Shown: positions 38,864 through 49,575, numbered from the stretch's first letter. The stretch: DNA of 64,000 bases from Amphibacillus sediminis NBRC 103570 (GCF_001552275.1 NZ_BCQW01000003.1:62001-126000), one strand, 5' to 3'. Notes: a model not told the origin generated them from the letters alone. Numbers and translations: made by a program.

Positions 38864-38866
38864 AAA

Positions 38867-40567
38867 TTATTTCAATAAATCAGATAAGTAATCAACTAAT
38901 TTTGATTGATGACACTCTATTTGTTCACCTGTAGCGCGTACTTTACATTCAACAATCCCCTCGGAAGCCAACTTACCAACCGTAATACGATGAGGAATCC
39001 CAATAAGATCACTATCGGCAAATTTAACTCCCGCACGTTCATGTCGATCATCGTATAGGACTTCAAAACCAGCATTACTTAGTTCTTCATATAACTTATC
39101 ACCTAATTCACGCTGTTCATCCTTTTTGCTATTTAGAACAAGCAAATGAACTTGAAACGGTGCAACTTGTGCTGGCCAAGTAATTCCGCGCTCATCATGG
39201 TATTGTTCAACCACAGCTGCCATTGTACGAGATACGCCAATACCATAGCAGCCCATAATGACAGCTTCGGACTTACCTTGATCATTTAAGTATTGAGCAC
39301 CTAACTTTTCAGCATAATGCTTTCCGAGCTTAAAGACTTGTCCGATCTCAATTCCTTCAGCAAAACGAATCGTACCTCGACCATCTGGAGACGGGTCACC
39401 CTCTTGAATAAAGCGAAGATCGGCATAGGTTGCAGTTGGAAAATCTCTGGTAGGGTTAACGTTTTTGTAATGTACACCTTGTTCGTTGGCACCACAAGTC
39501 ACATTGGCTACAGCCCGAACGGCATAGTCACAAATGATCTCCACTTGATCAGGCGCATTGATTGGACCAAGTGAGCCAAATCCTGCACCGAGTAGATCGA
39601 TGGTCTCTTGTTCTGTAGCAAGCTCGACTGACTCAGCTTGCAAAAAGTGCCGTAACTTGATTTCATTAACTTCATGGTCACCTCTTGTAATGGTTAAAAC
39701 GAAGCGATCATCTACTTTAAAAAGTAATGATTTCAACCCTTCCTCTAAGCGATGTCCTAAATAATCTGCTACTTCCTTCATCGTTTTTTGATTTGGCGTA
39801 TCGACCTTCGTTAAAGGTAGCATTGACTCAGTTGACTGCTGATAAATATCTAATACTTCAGCCATTTCTATATTGGCTGCATAGTCTGATTGATCAGAAA
39901 AAGCGATCGTATCTTCTCCAACCTTTGATAATGCCATAAATTCATGGGTATCTTTTCCTCCCATTGCTCCCGAATCAGCGATGACAGCTCTAAAATCTAA
40001 CCCAACCCGTGTGAAAATACGACTATAAGCTTGGTACATATCTTGATAGCTTTGGTCCAAGCTTTCAAACGAATCATGAATCGAATAGGCATCTTTCATA
40101 ATGAATTCGCGACCTCTCAGGAGTCCAAAACGTGGTCTACGCTCATCTCGAAATTTCGTTTGAATTTGATACAAAGTCAAAGGTAACTTTTTATAGCTTT
40201 TAACCTCATCACGAATGATACTGGTCACGACTTCTTCATGTGTTGGTCCAAGGACAAAGTCGCGCTCATGTCGATCATTTAACCGCATTAATTCTGGTCC
40301 CATTTTGTCCCATCTGCCAGACTCACGCCATAAATCCGCTGATTGAAGAGCAGGAAGCAAGACCTCGTTAGCTCCGATCTTATCCATTTCTTCGCGAACA
40401 ATCGCCTCAATTTTTTGTAAAACACGCTTTCCTAAAGGAAGAAAGCTGTATACACCTGAAAAATTTTGTCTAATATATCCTGCTCTAAGTAACCATTGAT
40501 GGCTAGCTGCCTCTGCATCTGCAGGGGTTTCTTTCATAGTAGGGATTAATGTCTTACTTTGTCTCAT
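38867..40567 (-). CDS. proS: Prolyl-tRNA synthetase
   Basis: This class II aminoacyl-tRNA synthetase of about 566 residues has motif 2 ([27 protein letters not shown], about 135-160), a YbaK-like editing insertion (about 230-390) and motif 3 ([12 protein letters not shown], about 440). It is the bacterial-type enzyme. ATG 40567 (MRQSKTLIP) is used, with AGGTGG eight bases upstream; a GTG four codons earlier is less well placed. It follows rseP after about 215 bp that contain repeat R2. Confidence 0.95.
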   Translation of the reverse strand: MRQSKTLIPTMKETPADAEAASHQWLLRAGYIRQNFSGVYSFLPLGKRVLQKIEAIVREEMDKIGANEVLLPALQSADLWRESGRWDKMGPELMRLNDRHERDFVLGPTHEEVVTSIIRDEVKSYKKLPLTLYQIQTKFRDERRPRFGLLRGREFIMKDAYSIHDSFESLDQSYQDMYQAYSRIFTRVGLDFRAVIADSGAMGGKDTHEFMALSKVGEDTIAFSDQSDYAANIEMAEVLDIYQQSTESMLPLTKVDTPNQKTMKEVADYLGHRLEEGLKSLLFKVDDRFVLTITRGDHEVNEIKLRHFLQAESVELATEQETIDLLGAGFGSLGPINAPDQVEIICDYAVRAVANVTCGANEQGVHYKNVNPTRDFPTATYADLRFIQEGDPSPDGRGTIRFAEGIEIGQVFKLGKHYAEKLGAQYLNDQGKSEAVIMGCYGIGVSRTMAAVVEQYHDERGITWPAQVAPFQVHLLVLNSKKDEQRELGDKLYEELSNAGFEVLYDDRHERAGVKFADSDLIGIPHRITVGKLASEGIVECKVRATGEQIECHQSKLVDYLSDLLK

Positions 40568-40601
40568 CTTAAATTCCACCTTCTAATCATATCAAATCTA
40601 C

Positions 40602-40782
40602 CTTGGCGTATTTGCGCCAGATTTTATCGAGCTTCGCTTGCTAACATTCCGCTAAAAATCTGTGGCATCCGCCGAAGGCTTCACCTTAATTTATCCAGGA
40701 TTTTCCTTTCGCTGAATGATATACAAATAGCGATTCCTCACCACTCATAGTAGTGGAAGACTTCTGCTGAATGAAGTTAAAA
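40602..40782 (+). repeat. Repeat family R2, full copy
   Basis: It starts CTTGGCGTATTTGCGCCAG (with a GGCG/CGCC hairpin), continues with AAATCTGTGGCATCCGCCGA and AGGCTTCACC, and ends GACTTCTGCTGAATGAAGTT. It fills nearly all of the proS-rseP gap. Confidence 0.8.
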
Positions 40783-40783
40783 C

Positions 40784-42040
40784 TTATAAAAATAAACGTT
40801 GAATATCATTCCATGTTACGATAATCATAAGTAACATTAATAAAGCAAAACCAACAAAGTGAACTAAGCCTTCCTTCTCTGGCGCAATAGGTTTGCGTCG
40901 GATTGCTTCTATTCCAACAAATAAAAGTCTGCCCCCATCCAAAGCTGGTAAAGGTAAGAGGTTGATAATACCTAAATTCACACTTAAAGCCGCAGTCCAG
41001 TGGATAAAATTCCAAAAGCCTGTTTGCACAATTTGATCTGTTGCATCATAGATCCCAACAGGTCCAGATAACATATCAACTGAAAACTGTCCTGTAACTA
41101 ACATACCTAAATTGACTAAAATGAGCTTTGAATATTGATAAGTTTCTTTCAAACTATGGGGAATGGCACGAATAAAAGATTTTTCAATGTGCGGTGTTAC
41201 TCCAATTTGCCCAAACTTAAGCTCTTGCTGTTCAACTAGTCGAGGGACAACAGTAAGTGCCAACGTTTCACCATTTCTGATTACCTCCATATTAAGTGGC
41301 TGCTCAGGATAATCTCTAACAATGGTTTGGAACTCTACCCATTTAGAGATAGGTTCACCTTCAATAGCTATTATCTCATCACCTGTTTGAAAACCTGCTT
41401 CTTGGGCAGGACTATTAAGGCTAACTTCACCAATGATAGCTTCATCAACAGTTATACCATTAAATGCTCCTAAGAAAAAGAACAGCACAACAGTTAGGAT
41501 AAAATTCATTAATGGACCAGCAAATAATTGCATTGCACGCTGACTTTTTGTTTTACCCGCAAATTGACGATTATAGGGCGCAATCTGAGTTGGCAGCTCA
41601 TTCATCATATAGTTTGCATCTTCTGCCACCTGAAATTTCTGAATATTGTCTTCGCCAATCAACGACCCTCTTATCACTAATTCATGGGTCAAATCAGCAC
41701 TTTCAACTTCAATAATTTGAGCCGTGGGATGTTTATCTTTATTATTGATAATAATCTGATTAACCTTGCTGCTATCATTGAAGGTAATACCAATATGCTG
41801 CCCAGGCTTTAATTCGATAAGCTCTGGATCGTCTCCCGCAACTCTAACATATCCACCCATTGGTAAAATACGAATTGTGTAAAGGGTCTCTCCTTTTTTA
41901 GTCGAGAATATTTTGGGGCCAAATCCGATAGCGAATTCTCTAACAAGCATGCCTGCTTTTTTGGCAAATATAAAGTGGCCAAATTCATGAACAAATACTA
42001 ATAGACCAAACATTAAAATAAAGGCTATAATCGTATTCAC
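40784..42040 (-). CDS. rseP: Site-2 intramembrane zinc metalloprotease (RseP/RasP)
   Basis: This 418-residue membrane protease has HEFGH at residues 18-22 in the first transmembrane helix, a PDZ domain (about 195-275) and the C-terminal NLLPLPALDGGRLLF motif supplying the third zinc ligand. It cleaves anti-sigma factors and signal-peptide remnants in membranes. It is separated from dxr by 19 bp, as in B. subtilis. Confidence 0.94.
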   Translation of the reverse strand: MNTIIAFILMFGLLVFVHEFGHFIFAKKAGMLVREFAIGFGPKIFSTKKGETLYTIRILPMGGYVRVAGDDPELIELKPGQHIGITFNDSSKVNQIIINNKDKHPTAQIIEVESADLTHELVIRGSLIGEDNIQKFQVAEDANYMMNELPTQIAPYNRQFAGKTKSQRAMQLFAGPLMNFILTVVLFFFLGAFNGITVDEAIIGEVSLNSPAQEAGFQTGDEIIAIEGEPISKWVEFQTIVRDYPEQPLNMEVIRNGETLALTVVPRLVEQQELKFGQIGVTPHIEKSFIRAIPHSLKETYQYSKLILVNLGMLVTGQFSVDMLSGPVGIYDATDQIVQTGFWNFIHWTAALSVNLGIINLLPLPALDGGRLLFVGIEAIRRKPIAPEKEGLVHFVGFALLMLLMIIVTWNDIQRLFL

Positions 42041-42059
42041 GAGCTTCTCTCCTTTTATA

Positions 42060-43211
42060 CTAGCAATTTACGTGTTCAATAACTTTACGTCTAATTTCAA
42101 CATCAAGTGCATGAATGGTTGCTAAATCAGGAGCAACAATGGAATCATGCTCAGCCATTACTTGCTCAACTAATCGTTCAATGTCCAAAAATGGAATTTG
42201 TTCCTTGAGGAATAAACCAACCGCCTGTTCATTTGCAGCATTCAATACCGTTGGCATTGAACCACCTGTTTTCCCAGCATGATAGGCCATTCTTAAACAA
42301 GGGAAACGATCGAAATCCATTTTCTCAAAATGAAGCTTGCCAAGCTCAACTAAATTAAGCGACTTGGCCTTTTTAAGCGGGAGTCGATTCGGGTAGGAAA
42401 GTGCATATTGAATCGGAACTCTCATGTCAGCATAACCCAACTGTGCTATGACACTACGATCAACAAATTCAACCATTGAGTGAATCGTGCTTTCTTTATG
42501 TAAAATAACATCAATTTTATCATATTCGATGTCAAATAGCCAATGGGCTTCAATGACTTCGAGCCCTTTATTCATCATGGTAGCTGAATCAATTGTTATT
42601 TTAGCCCCCATGCTCCAGTTCGGATGGTTAAGTGCATCAGCTATCGTTACGTTACGCAACTGATCCCTACTTAAATCGCGGAAGCTACCACCAGAAGCTG
42701 TAATAATTAACCGCTCCAACTTAGCCGTGTCTTCACCTTGTAAGCATTGAAATATAGCAGAATGCTCACTATCTACGGGTAAAATATTGACACCATGCTG
42801 CTTAGCTAAAGCCATGACAAGGTGCCCCGCTATGACCAAAGTCTCCTTATTCGCGAGTGCAATTGTCTTTTTAGCTTTAATCGCCTCGATTGTTGGTTCT
42901 AGTCCGATCCTTCCCATTACCGCATTAACCACCAGATCAACTTGGTCATCTGTACTGAGCTCAATTAAACCGGCTACACCAACTACAATTTTAGCACGAT
43001 CAACATAGGATGCTAAGGCTTCTTTTATCTCCTCTGTCGCCACTGCAATTCTTCGAGGTTGAAATTCTTTAATTAACGGCAGTGCGACTTCAAGATTCGT
43101 TCCAAACGCCATACTATGAAGGTCAAAGGCTTCACGATGAGCTCTAATTACCTCTATGGTTTGAATGCCAATTGAACCGGTTGCACCTAATAAGGCTATC
43201 TTTTTCAACAT
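42060..43211 (-). CDS. dxr: 1-deoxy-D-xylulose-5-phosphate reductoisomerase
   Basis: This 383-residue enzyme makes MEP, the committed step of isoprenoid synthesis. It has the NADPH motif [12 protein letters not shown] (residues 8-18), ALANKETLV (about 120) and [11 protein letters not shown] (about 146, with metal-binding Asp and Glu). It lies in the cdsA-dxr-rseP-proS cluster, 15 bp after cdsA. Confidence 0.95.
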   Translation of the reverse strand: MLKKIALLGATGSIGIQTIEVIRAHREAFDLHSMAFGTNLEVALPLIKEFQPRRIAVATEEIKEALASYVDRAKIVVGVAGLIELSTDDQVDLVVNAVMGRIGLEPTIEAIKAKKTIALANKETLVIAGHLVMALAKQHGVNILPVDSEHSAIFQCLQGEDTAKLERLIITASGGSFRDLSRDQLRNVTIADALNHPNWSMGAKITIDSATMMNKGLEVIEAHWLFDIEYDKIDVILHKESTIHSMVEFVDRSVIAQLGYADMRVPIQYALSYPNRLPLKKAKSLNLVELGKLHFEKMDFDRFPCLRMAYHAGKTGGSMPTVLNAANEQAVGLFLKEQIPFLDIERLVEQVMAEHDSIVAPDLATIHALDVEIRRKVIEHVNC

Positions 43212-43226
43212 CTCACTCCCTTTACT

Positions 43227-44018
43227 TTATGATACGAATTGAATAAAATGCAAAAACGGGAAGACAAACAACCAGCTATCAAACCGATCAAGGATGCCCC
43301 CATGTCCGGGAAGAATCCATCCTGAGTCTTTGACAGCATAATTCCGTTTAAAAGCAGATTCAACCAAATCGCCAACTTGTCCAACCATACTAGCAAGACC
43401 AGACACAATAATGACAAGCATAAGGGAATGGGAGACAGGGTGGATAAGATGAAAAATAACTCCTACCACAACAGCTAGTAAAATACCTCCAACAGCACCT
43501 TCTATCGTCTTGTTTGGGCTAATCTCAGGCCATAACTTACGTTTACCAAAAAAACGACCTGAGAAATAGGCTCCAGTATCTGTTGCTAAAATAACAACAA
43601 TACCATAAAAGATGTATTCGAGTCCGATTGACTGTGTTTCAATAAAATAGTGAAAGCCCAAACCGATGTAGATAGCTGACAAAATCATAAAACCCGCATC
43701 TTCAAAGGTAAATTTATTCTTTACTAATACCGTGTATCCTAGCAATAGTAAAGCAGTCATTAAAATGATTTCAAGCTGATAAGCATGAAACCAAGCAATG
43801 ATTATAAATGGATAGTCAGGTAACAATAAGGTCCAAAGTAAGACCATCGTCATTAACATAGGGATCGGATAGGCAGTCATTTTCCGCATTTTAAGCAGCT
43901 CATAGAGTCCAATTGTACTGATTAAAAACATGACAAGATAAAAAGGCCAGCCCCCAATAAACACAAATGGAAAAAATAATAATATAGCGACAAGCGCAGT
44001 AATAATTCTTGTTTTCAT
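43227..44018 (-). CDS. cdsA: Phosphatidate cytidylyltransferase
   Basis: This 263-residue integral membrane enzyme makes CDP-diacylglycerol for phospholipid synthesis. It has about seven hydrophobic segments and the C-terminal signature SAFKRNYAVKDSGWILPGHGGILDRFDS. It follows uppS by 17 bp. Confidence 0.94.
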   Translation of the reverse strand: MKTRIITALVAILLFFPFVFIGGWPFYLVMFLISTIGLYELLKMRKMTAYPIPMLMTMVLLWTLLLPDYPFIIIAWFHAYQLEIILMTALLLLGYTVLVKNKFTFEDAGFMILSAIYIGLGFHYFIETQSIGLEYIFYGIVVILATDTGAYFSGRFFGKRKLWPEISPNKTIEGAVGGILLAVVVGVIFHLIHPVSHSLMLVIIVSGLASMVGQVGDLVESAFKRNYAVKDSGWILPGHGGILDRFDSWLFVFPFLHFIQFVS

Positions 44019-44035
44019 AATTGTAACACCTTCTT

Positions 44036-44809
44036 CTAAGCCTCAAGCCCACCGTATCTTCTTTTTCTTTGTTGGTATGCTAACAAGGCTTGCTTAAATT
44101 CTTTTTCATTAAATGCTGGCCAATGAACATCAGTAAACCAAAATTCCGTATAAGCCAGTTGCCATAGTAAGAAATTGCTTAAACGAATTTCACCGCTCGT
44201 TCGGATGAGCAAATCAGGCTCCGGTAAACGAGCTGTAAATAACCGATCACTTATCATTGCTTCATTAATATCTTCAACAGAAATATGATTTGCTTTCACA
44301 TCTGCAGTAATTGACTTCACTGTTTCAACTAGCTCTGACCGACTTCCATAGTTTAACGCAATATTTAAAATTAACCCAGTGTTATCCTGGGTACGGTCTA
44401 TTGCATGTTGGACGGCTTGTTTGGTGTGCTTTGGAAGATCTTCAAAATGTCCGATCGTTTTAATCTGGACATTTTCCTCAATCAGCTCAGGTAAATACGT
44501 ATCTAGAAATTCTTTAGGTAACATCATTAAGTAGTCAACTTCCTGCTTCGGTCTTTTCCAGTTCTCGGTTGAAAAAGCATAAAGAGTAAGAACCTTGATA
44601 CCGTAGCCATTTGCTAATTTTACAATTCGTTTGATGTTGTCCATACCTTCCTTATGACCGGCAAACCTAGGTAATCCACGTTTATTGGCCCAGCGGCCAT
44701 TTCCGTCCATAATAATCGCGACATGATCGGGTACAATTTTTAATTGATCAAGATCTTGCTCCATTTGCTGATTCCTTTTATCTTTAAAGGGCCATTTTAA
44801 AAATCCCAT
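44036..44809 (-). CDS. uppS: Undecaprenyl (isoprenyl) diphosphate synthase
   Basis: This 257-residue cis-prenyltransferase makes the lipid carrier for peptidoglycan. The signature VAIIMDGNGRWANKRGL has the catalytic Asp at about residue 35, and PEPDLLIRTSGEIRLSNFLLWQLAY is present near the C-terminus. It is the first gene of the uppS-cdsA-dxr-rseP-proS run. R1 copy C lies 33 bp upstream, so the promoter must be close to or within that element. Confidence 0.94.
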   Translation of the reverse strand: MGFLKWPFKDKRNQQMEQDLDQLKIVPDHVAIIMDGNGRWANKRGLPRFAGHKEGMDNIKRIVKLANGYGIKVLTLYAFSTENWKRPKQEVDYLMMLPKEFLDTYLPELIEENVQIKTIGHFEDLPKHTKQAVQHAIDRTQDNTGLILNIALNYGSRSELVETVKSITADVKANHISVEDINEAMISDRLFTARLPEPDLLIRTSGEIRLSNFLLWQLAYTEFWFTDVHWPAFNEKEFKQALLAYQQRKRRYGGLEA

Positions 44810-44842
44810 ATCTTTTCCCCCATTGCCTGCATAAACTTACAC

Positions 44843-45034
44843 ATAAATTGAAACTTCGTTCAGTGGGTTTTTTTCCATCCTCCACTGAATATTAGTTGAA
44901 CCAATCGGGCCGTTACTGGCTGTTGAATCTCCCACTTACACATGACCTGTTCGCTTATTTCTTGAAGTGGGAGGATTACAGAAGCCCTTCGATGGGGCGA
45001 GTAATCGCAGCCCCAGCCAGCTACACTGCGATAA
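44843..45034 (-). repeat. Structured repeat R1, copy C (compact form)
   Basis: This is the shortest complete copy, about 190 bp. On the minus strand it keeps TTTATCGCAG/CTGCGA, GGGGC/GCCCC, the CTCCCACTT/AAGTGGGAG stem, the GCTGGCTG/CAGCCAGT stem and a compact terminal hairpin TTCAGTGGAGG...CCCACTGAACGAAG. It lacks the 60-70 bp extra segment of copies A, D and E, so this is probably the ancestral or minimal unit. Confidence 0.85.
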
Positions 45035-45667
45035 ATTAGAGACTGTTCAAACTATCATGACAAGATATAGCTGATGTCTCTTCCGTGTTTTTTCACCACT
45101 TGCATGTCAGTAATAAGCGCGTGGATGACACGATCTGTGGTTATATTCAGTCATTTGACTTTGTAATCAAATATGTCTTGGCGTATTTGCATCCAGATTT
45201 TATTGAGCGAAGCTCGATATAATCTGTGATATTCGCCGAAGGCTTTAACTTGAGTCAGCCGGGGTTTGAACCCTCTGTAAAAGGAATGCAAACTTGTAGA
45301 AGCGGGCGACTTCGGCTGAATGAAGTTAACACCTTTATACAGTTTACCATGTTATAGCCCGAGATTCACTAAGAAACTGTTTAAAAGATTATCCCCTTTA
45401 ATCGAATTTTAATCATCGATGAGATTACCTTGATATAATCGATCACAGTAAGTAAATAATTAAGTTAATCCTATATCCATTGATGATTACATGGATACAA
45501 TGACAGCAACTAACTGACACGAGTGGCAGCCTGTCATACAATGCGCACCTTATCGAGCAAAAGGTATTGCTGTTTGATTTATTTACACTTAGTTAATCTA
45601 TCATGATCATATCATATTGCTTATCCAACGGCTATCCTTAGCAGACTAAGGCATTATTGTACAAAGA
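45035..45667. other. Remainder of the uppS-frr gap
   Basis: Apart from the R2 copy at 45176-45330 nothing recognisable is encoded. The last 330 bp are AT-rich with no reading frame of note. Confidence 0.45.
45176..45330 (+). repeat. Repeat family R2, full copy
   Basis: It starts CTTGGCGTATTTGCATCCAG, contains TTCGCCGAAGGCTTTAACTT and CAGCCGGGGTTTGAACCC, and ends CGGCTGAATGAAGTTAAC. It is in the same orientation as the 40602 copy. Confidence 0.8.
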
Positions 45668-45709
45668 AAAAAGGTGGAACAAAAGACTGATCTTTTGTCA
45701 CACCCTTTC
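45668..45709 (-). terminator. Terminator after frr
   Basis: AAAGGGTGTGACAAAAGA pairs with TCTTTTGTTCCACCTTT on the minus strand (one or two mismatches), followed by TTTCTTTG. It lies 10 bp past the frr stop. Confidence 0.87.
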
Positions 45710-45718
45710 CAAGCACGA

Positions 45719-46276
45719 TCACACTTCCATAATTTCTGCTTCTTTTTCTTTCGTCAAATTATCTATTTTACTAATAAATGCATCGGTTTCTTTTTGGACA
45801 TCGTCCTGATAATCTCGAAGATCATCTTCAGTGAGATCACCATTTTTCTCAGCCTTTTTAAGTTGATCATTCGCATCGCGTCGGACATTACGGATTTGCA
45901 CCTTTGCTTCTTCAGCAAACTTTCCAACCACTTTAACTAGTTCTTTGCGTCGCTCTTCAGTTAAAGGCGGAATAGAGATTCGAATGACATTACCATCACT
46001 AGATGGCGCTAAACCAAGATCAGCTTTTTGAATCGCTTTTTCAATTTCACCAATAGAAGACTTATCAAAAGGTGTAATCATTAATAGACGTGCCTCTGGA
46101 ACAGAAATAGTCGCTAGTTGATTTAACGGTGTCGGTGCCCCATAATAATCAACAAAGACACTATTCAGAATCGCTGGGTTCGCACGTCCGGCACGCACTG
46201 TTGCTAAATTTTTAGAAAATGATTGAATAGCTTGCTCCATTCTTTGCTTTGCTTCTTTAATTACATGATCAGACAT
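45719..46276 (-). CDS. frr: Ribosome recycling factor
   Basis: This 185-residue protein splits post-termination ribosomes with EF-G. Conserved stretches are [28 protein letters not shown] and [25 protein letters not shown]. It follows pyrH by 2 bp, the normal pair, and has a strong terminator after it. Confidence 0.96.
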   Translation of the reverse strand: MSDHVIKEAKQRMEQAIQSFSKNLATVRAGRANPAILNSVFVDYYGAPTPLNQLATISVPEARLLMITPFDKSSIGEIEKAIQKADLGLAPSSDGNVIRISIPPLTEERRKELVKVVGKFAEEAKVQIRNVRRDANDQLKKAEKNGDLTEDDLRDYQDDVQKETDAFISKIDNLTKEKEAEIMEV

Positions 46277-46278
46277 CT

Positions 46279-47001
46279 TTAATTCCTCCTAATAATCGTT
46301 CCGATCTCTTCCCCGAGAACGGCTTTTTTTATATTTCCTTCTTCAGCTACCGAAAAAACTAATAGAGGTATATCATTATCCATACATAGTGATGAAGCGG
46401 TTGAATCCATTACCCCCAGCTCATCATTAAGCATTTGCATATAGGTAAGTTCTTGATATTTTTCAGCACTAGCGTCTAGCTTCGGATCAGCCGTATAAAC
46501 ACCGTCGACATTGTTTTTAGCCATAAGGATCACTTCTGCATCGATTTCGGCTGCTCGTAAAGCAGCTGTCGTATCAGTTGAAAAATATGGATTCCCTGTA
46601 CCTGCGGCAAATATAACAACACGTTTTTTCTCTAAATGCCGAATCGCTTTTCTTCTTATATATGGTTCTGCAACCTGTCGCATTTCAATTGACGTTTGCA
46701 CACGTGTTTGAATACCATAATTTTCTAAGCTATCTTGAAGTGCTAGAGAGTTCATCACTGTTGCTAGCATTCCCATGTAATCTGCATTAGCACGCTCCAT
46801 GCCCATTTCACTACCAACTTTACCTCTCCAAATGTTGCCCCCACCTACTACAATAGCTATTTCTACTCCTAATTCGGCGACTTCTTTTACTTGTCTTGCA
46901 ATTGATTGAATAATTTTAGGTTCAAGCCCATAGCCAAGTTCCCCACTTAGTGCTTCCCCACTTAATTTCAATACAATTCTTTTATAGCGTGCTGTCGTCA
47001 T
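46279..47001 (-). CDS. pyrH: UMP kinase
   Basis: This 240-residue hexameric kinase converts UMP to UDP. It has [11 protein letters not shown] near the start, [10 protein letters not shown] (about 55) and DADVI-type/TADPKLD uridine and phosphate sites. ATG 47001 (MTTARYKR) is set by GGAGG upstream. B. subtilis has tsf directly upstream; here 640 bp with repeats and a terminator intervene, so pyrH-frr should have its own promoter. Confidence 0.94.
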   Translation of the reverse strand: MTTARYKRIVLKLSGEALSGELGYGLEPKIIQSIARQVKEVAELGVEIAIVVGGGNIWRGKVGSEMGMERANADYMGMLATVMNSLALQDSLENYGIQTRVQTSIEMRQVAEPYIRRKAIRHLEKKRVVIFAAGTGNPYFSTDTTAALRAAEIDAEVILMAKNNVDGVYTADPKLDASAEKYQELTYMQMLNDELGVMDSTASSLCMDNDIPLLVFSVAEEGNIKKAVLGEEIGTIIRRN

Positions 47002-47079
47002 AATAACCTCCATTATGTAGAATTTACTTATATCTTACACTATCTTCTTAGATGAAACAATGATCATCCTAGATAGGAT

Positions 47080-47143
47080 ATTCCTCACTATGACATTCAT
47101 CTCACACTTTGGAGTGGTGAGACTTCTGCTAAATGAAGTTAAA
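47080..47143 (+). repeat. Repeat family R2, truncated copy
   Basis: Only the end of R2 is present: ATTCCTCAC, GGAGTGGTGAGACTTCTGCT and AAATGAAGTTAAA, matching the end of the 40602 copy (GATTCCTCACC...GACTTCTGCTGAATGAAGTT). Confidence 0.6.
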
Positions 47144-47331
47144 TACTTGATTTCAAAATGCTTGTTCAAAGTGTTAGCAAATGATAAGCGTCGCAAGCCT
47201 TTGTTCACTTGTTTTTCCGCAATTTCAAGATCTGACGGTATACCGTTTGTTACTCAAACTGCTATGACCTAAAAGCTTGAAGAAAAAATCGATACGTTTA
47301 CAATCGTTTTGACAAATAACCCCATATACTA

Positions 47332-47571
47332 ATAAAGTGAAACTTCATTTAGTAGGCGACGCATAGGATGTGCTCGTGCAGACGTTGCGACACACGTCGC
47401 GAACGTAGTCAGCTTTCTATCTCCCTCACTGAACGTCATTTGAACGAAGCGGGCCGTTACTGGCTGTTGGATCTCAGACATGACATGTTCCCTTATTCTT
47501 GAAGTGGGAGTCTTACAAAAGCCCTTCGATGGGCGAGTAATCACAGTCTCAGACAGTTACACTGCGATAAA
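47332..47571 (-). repeat. Structured repeat R1, copy D (degraded core)
   Basis: This copy, about 240 bp, aligns end to end with copy A, including the extra segment (GCATAGGATGTGCTCGTGCAG and a CACGTCGCGAAC block). Several core stems are damaged: CTCCCACTTAG is deleted and GCAGCCCC reads ACAGTCTC. It therefore looks decayed. It is 16 bp from the tsf terminator. Confidence 0.82.
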
Positions 47572-47586
47572 AATTTCTAAAGAAAA

Positions 47587-47605
47587 GGGAACACGATGTG
47601 CTCCC
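47587..47605 (-). terminator. Terminator after tsf
   Basis: GGGAGCAC pairs with GTGTTCCC (one G-U) across a three-base loop and is followed on the minus strand by TTTTCTTT. It lies 37 bp past the tsf stop. Confidence 0.75.
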
Positions 47606-47641
47606 TCCGAACTTCACACTACCGTTGTTAAAAGTAGCTCA

Positions 47642-48526
47642 TTATTTCTTCATTTGGTTTCTAACTTCTTCAGCAAAGTTATCTTCACGTTTCTCAATAC
47701 CTTCGCCTACTTGGTAACGTGTAAAGGCTTGAATCGTTGCACCTTTATCAGCTACTAATTTTTCAACCTTTTGGTCTGGGTCTTTTACAAAGCTTTGTTC
47801 TAATAAACAAATTTCTTCAAAGAACTTACCTAGACGTCCTTCAACCATTTTTTCAACAATTTTTTCTGGTTTACCTTCATTTAAAGCTTGTTGCTTTAAA
47901 ACTTCGCGTTCTTTTTCTACTGTGTCTGCATCTACAGCATCACGTGAAACGAAACGAGGGTTTACAGCTGCAATATGCATAGCAATGTCTTTAGCAAATG
48001 CTTCATCAGTCGTGCCTTCTACGACCGTTAAAACACCAATTGTTCCACCCATGTGAATGTAAGCACCAAATGCATCTGCATCTGTCTTTTCAGCGATGAC
48101 AAAGCGACGAAGTGACAGTTTTTCACCGATTTTAGCGATATTGTTGTTAATAAATGTCTCAACAGTTTCACCATTACCATGTAATGGTTGTTGTAATGCT
48201 TCTTCGACTGAAGCAGGTTTTTGGCTAAGTAGATGCTTAGCTAGCTCTGTTAATAAAGCTTTAAACTGATCATTTTTTGTTACAAAGTCTGTTTCACAGT
48301 TAACTTCTAATAAGACAGCTGTATTTCCGTCTGTTAAAGTGTAAGCAGACCCTTCTGCTGCAATACGATCAGCCTTTTTAGCAGCTTTAGAGATTCCTTT
48401 TTCTCTTAAATAATCGATGGCTTTTTCCATATCACCATTTGTTTCAGTTAATGCTTTCTTGCAGTCCATCATACCTGCACCCGTTTTTTCACGTAGCTCT
48501 TTTACCATACTTGCTGTAACGGCCAT
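47642..48526 (-). CDS. tsf: Elongation factor Ts
   Basis: This 294-residue guanine nucleotide exchange factor for EF-Tu has the UBA-like N-terminus [16 protein letters not shown] and [14 protein letters not shown] (about 78-91), both diagnostic. It follows rpsB with an intervening hairpin terminator. Length is as in other bacilli. Confidence 0.95.
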   Translation of the reverse strand: MAVTASMVKELREKTGAGMMDCKKALTETNGDMEKAIDYLREKGISKAAKKADRIAAEGSAYTLTDGNTAVLLEVNCETDFVTKNDQFKALLTELAKHLLSQKPASVEEALQQPLHGNGETVETFINNNIAKIGEKLSLRRFVIAEKTDADAFGAYIHMGGTIGVLTVVEGTTDEAFAKDIAMHIAAVNPRFVSRDAVDADTVEKEREVLKQQALNEGKPEKIVEKMVEGRLGKFFEEICLLEQSFVKDPDQKVEKLVADKGATIQAFTRYQVGEGIEKREDNFAEEVRNQMKK

Positions 48527-48614
48527 TTTAGTTCCTCCTTAAATATACTTCATTTAGCATTAGTATTTACTTAAATCATTACAGACATAAATGATGCTTT
48601 TAGGCTGATAAAAA

Positions 48615-48642
48615 GGTGATAAAAGGTTCCCCTCTTATCACC
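48615..48642 (-). terminator. Attenuating terminator between rpsB and tsf
   Basis: GGTGATAA pairs with TTATCACC around a 12-base loop, followed by TTTTTATC on the minus strand. It lies between rpsB and tsf, 15 bp after the rpsB stop, and would make less tsf than rpsB mRNA. Confidence 0.8.
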
Positions 48643-48656
48643 TCTCAAAACCTTTT

Positions 48657-49427
48657 TTATTCTTCTTCAGTAGTGGCTTCAGTAACTTCAGCAGCTTCTT
48701 CTACAACTTCTTCTGAAACTTGAGCTTCTACTTCTTCAGTTTCTTCACCTTGTTTAACTTCTAAAATAGCATCCGCCATTTTACTTGTTAACAATTTAAC
48801 AGCACGAATCGCATCATCGTTTGCTGGAATAACATAGTCAATTTCATCAGGATCACAGTTTGTATCGACAATTCCAACGATCGGAATATTAAGTTTGTGT
48901 GCCTCTGCAACCGCGATACGCTCTTTACGAGGGTCTACGATGAATAAAGCATCAGGAATTTTTTTCATTTCTTTAATACCGCCTAGGAATTTCACAAGGC
49001 GTTCTTTTTCTTTTAACAAACCTACAACTTCTTTTTTAGGAAGGACATCAAATGTACCGTCTTCTTCCATACGCTCAATATCTTTTAAGCGGTTAATACG
49101 TTTACGAATGGTACCAAAGTTAGTTAATGTACCACCTAACCAGCGTTGGTTAATATAGAATTGACCAGAACGAATAGCTTCTTCTTTAACAGACTCTTGA
49201 GCTTGTTTTTTTGTACCAACAAAAAGAACTGTTCCGCCATTTTCTGCTACTTCTTTAATGAAGTTATATGCCTCATCAACCTTTTTCACTGTTTTTTGTA
49301 AATCAATAATGTAAATGCCGTTTCTTTCCGTAAAAATGTATTTTTTCATTTTCGGATTCCAACGACGTGTTTGGTGTCCAAAGTGCACACCAGCTTCCAA
49401 TAATTGTTTCATTGAAATAACTGCCAT
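48657..49427 (-). CDS. rpsB: 30S ribosomal protein S2
   Basis: This 256-residue ribosomal protein begins [25 protein letters not shown] and contains [12 protein letters not shown] and [15 protein letters not shown], all typical of S2. The acidic tail after residue 228 (rich in Glu and Val) is longer than in many bacteria. A good promoter (49547-49575) precedes a leader of about 110 nt. Confidence 0.95.
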   Translation of the reverse strand: MAVISMKQLLEAGVHFGHQTRRWNPKMKKYIFTERNGIYIIDLQKTVKKVDEAYNFIKEVAENGGTVLFVGTKKQAQESVKEEAIRSGQFYINQRWLGGTLTNFGTIRKRINRLKDIERMEEDGTFDVLPKKEVVGLLKEKERLVKFLGGIKEMKKIPDALFIVDPRKERIAVAEAHKLNIPIVGIVDTNCDPDEIDYVIPANDDAIRAVKLLTSKMADAILEVKQGEETEEVEAQVSEEVVEEAAEVTEATTEEE

Positions 49428-49546
49428 CTTACATTTCCTCCTAATTTGGTTTTTATCCTCCGCTTACTTCATTTTTATAGGATAACTGATTAACGCTCAG
49501 CACCATTCCTATCATCCATAAGCGTGTGTAATTAACACCAGAAGTA

Positions 49547-49575
49547 AATATACCACATTGAACTACGACAAGCAA
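49547..49575 (-). promoter_or_regulatory. Probable sigma-A promoter of rpsB
   Basis: On the minus strand TTGCTT (49575-49570) is followed after 17 bases by TATATT (49552-49547). Predicted transcription begins near 49540, giving a leader of about 110 nt before the rpsB ATG. Confidence 0.7.

Noticed and set aside
47329-47544. 71-codon minus-strand frame with a partner at 47480-47758
   Set aside because: Both frames are translations of R1 copy D and do not persist in other copies.
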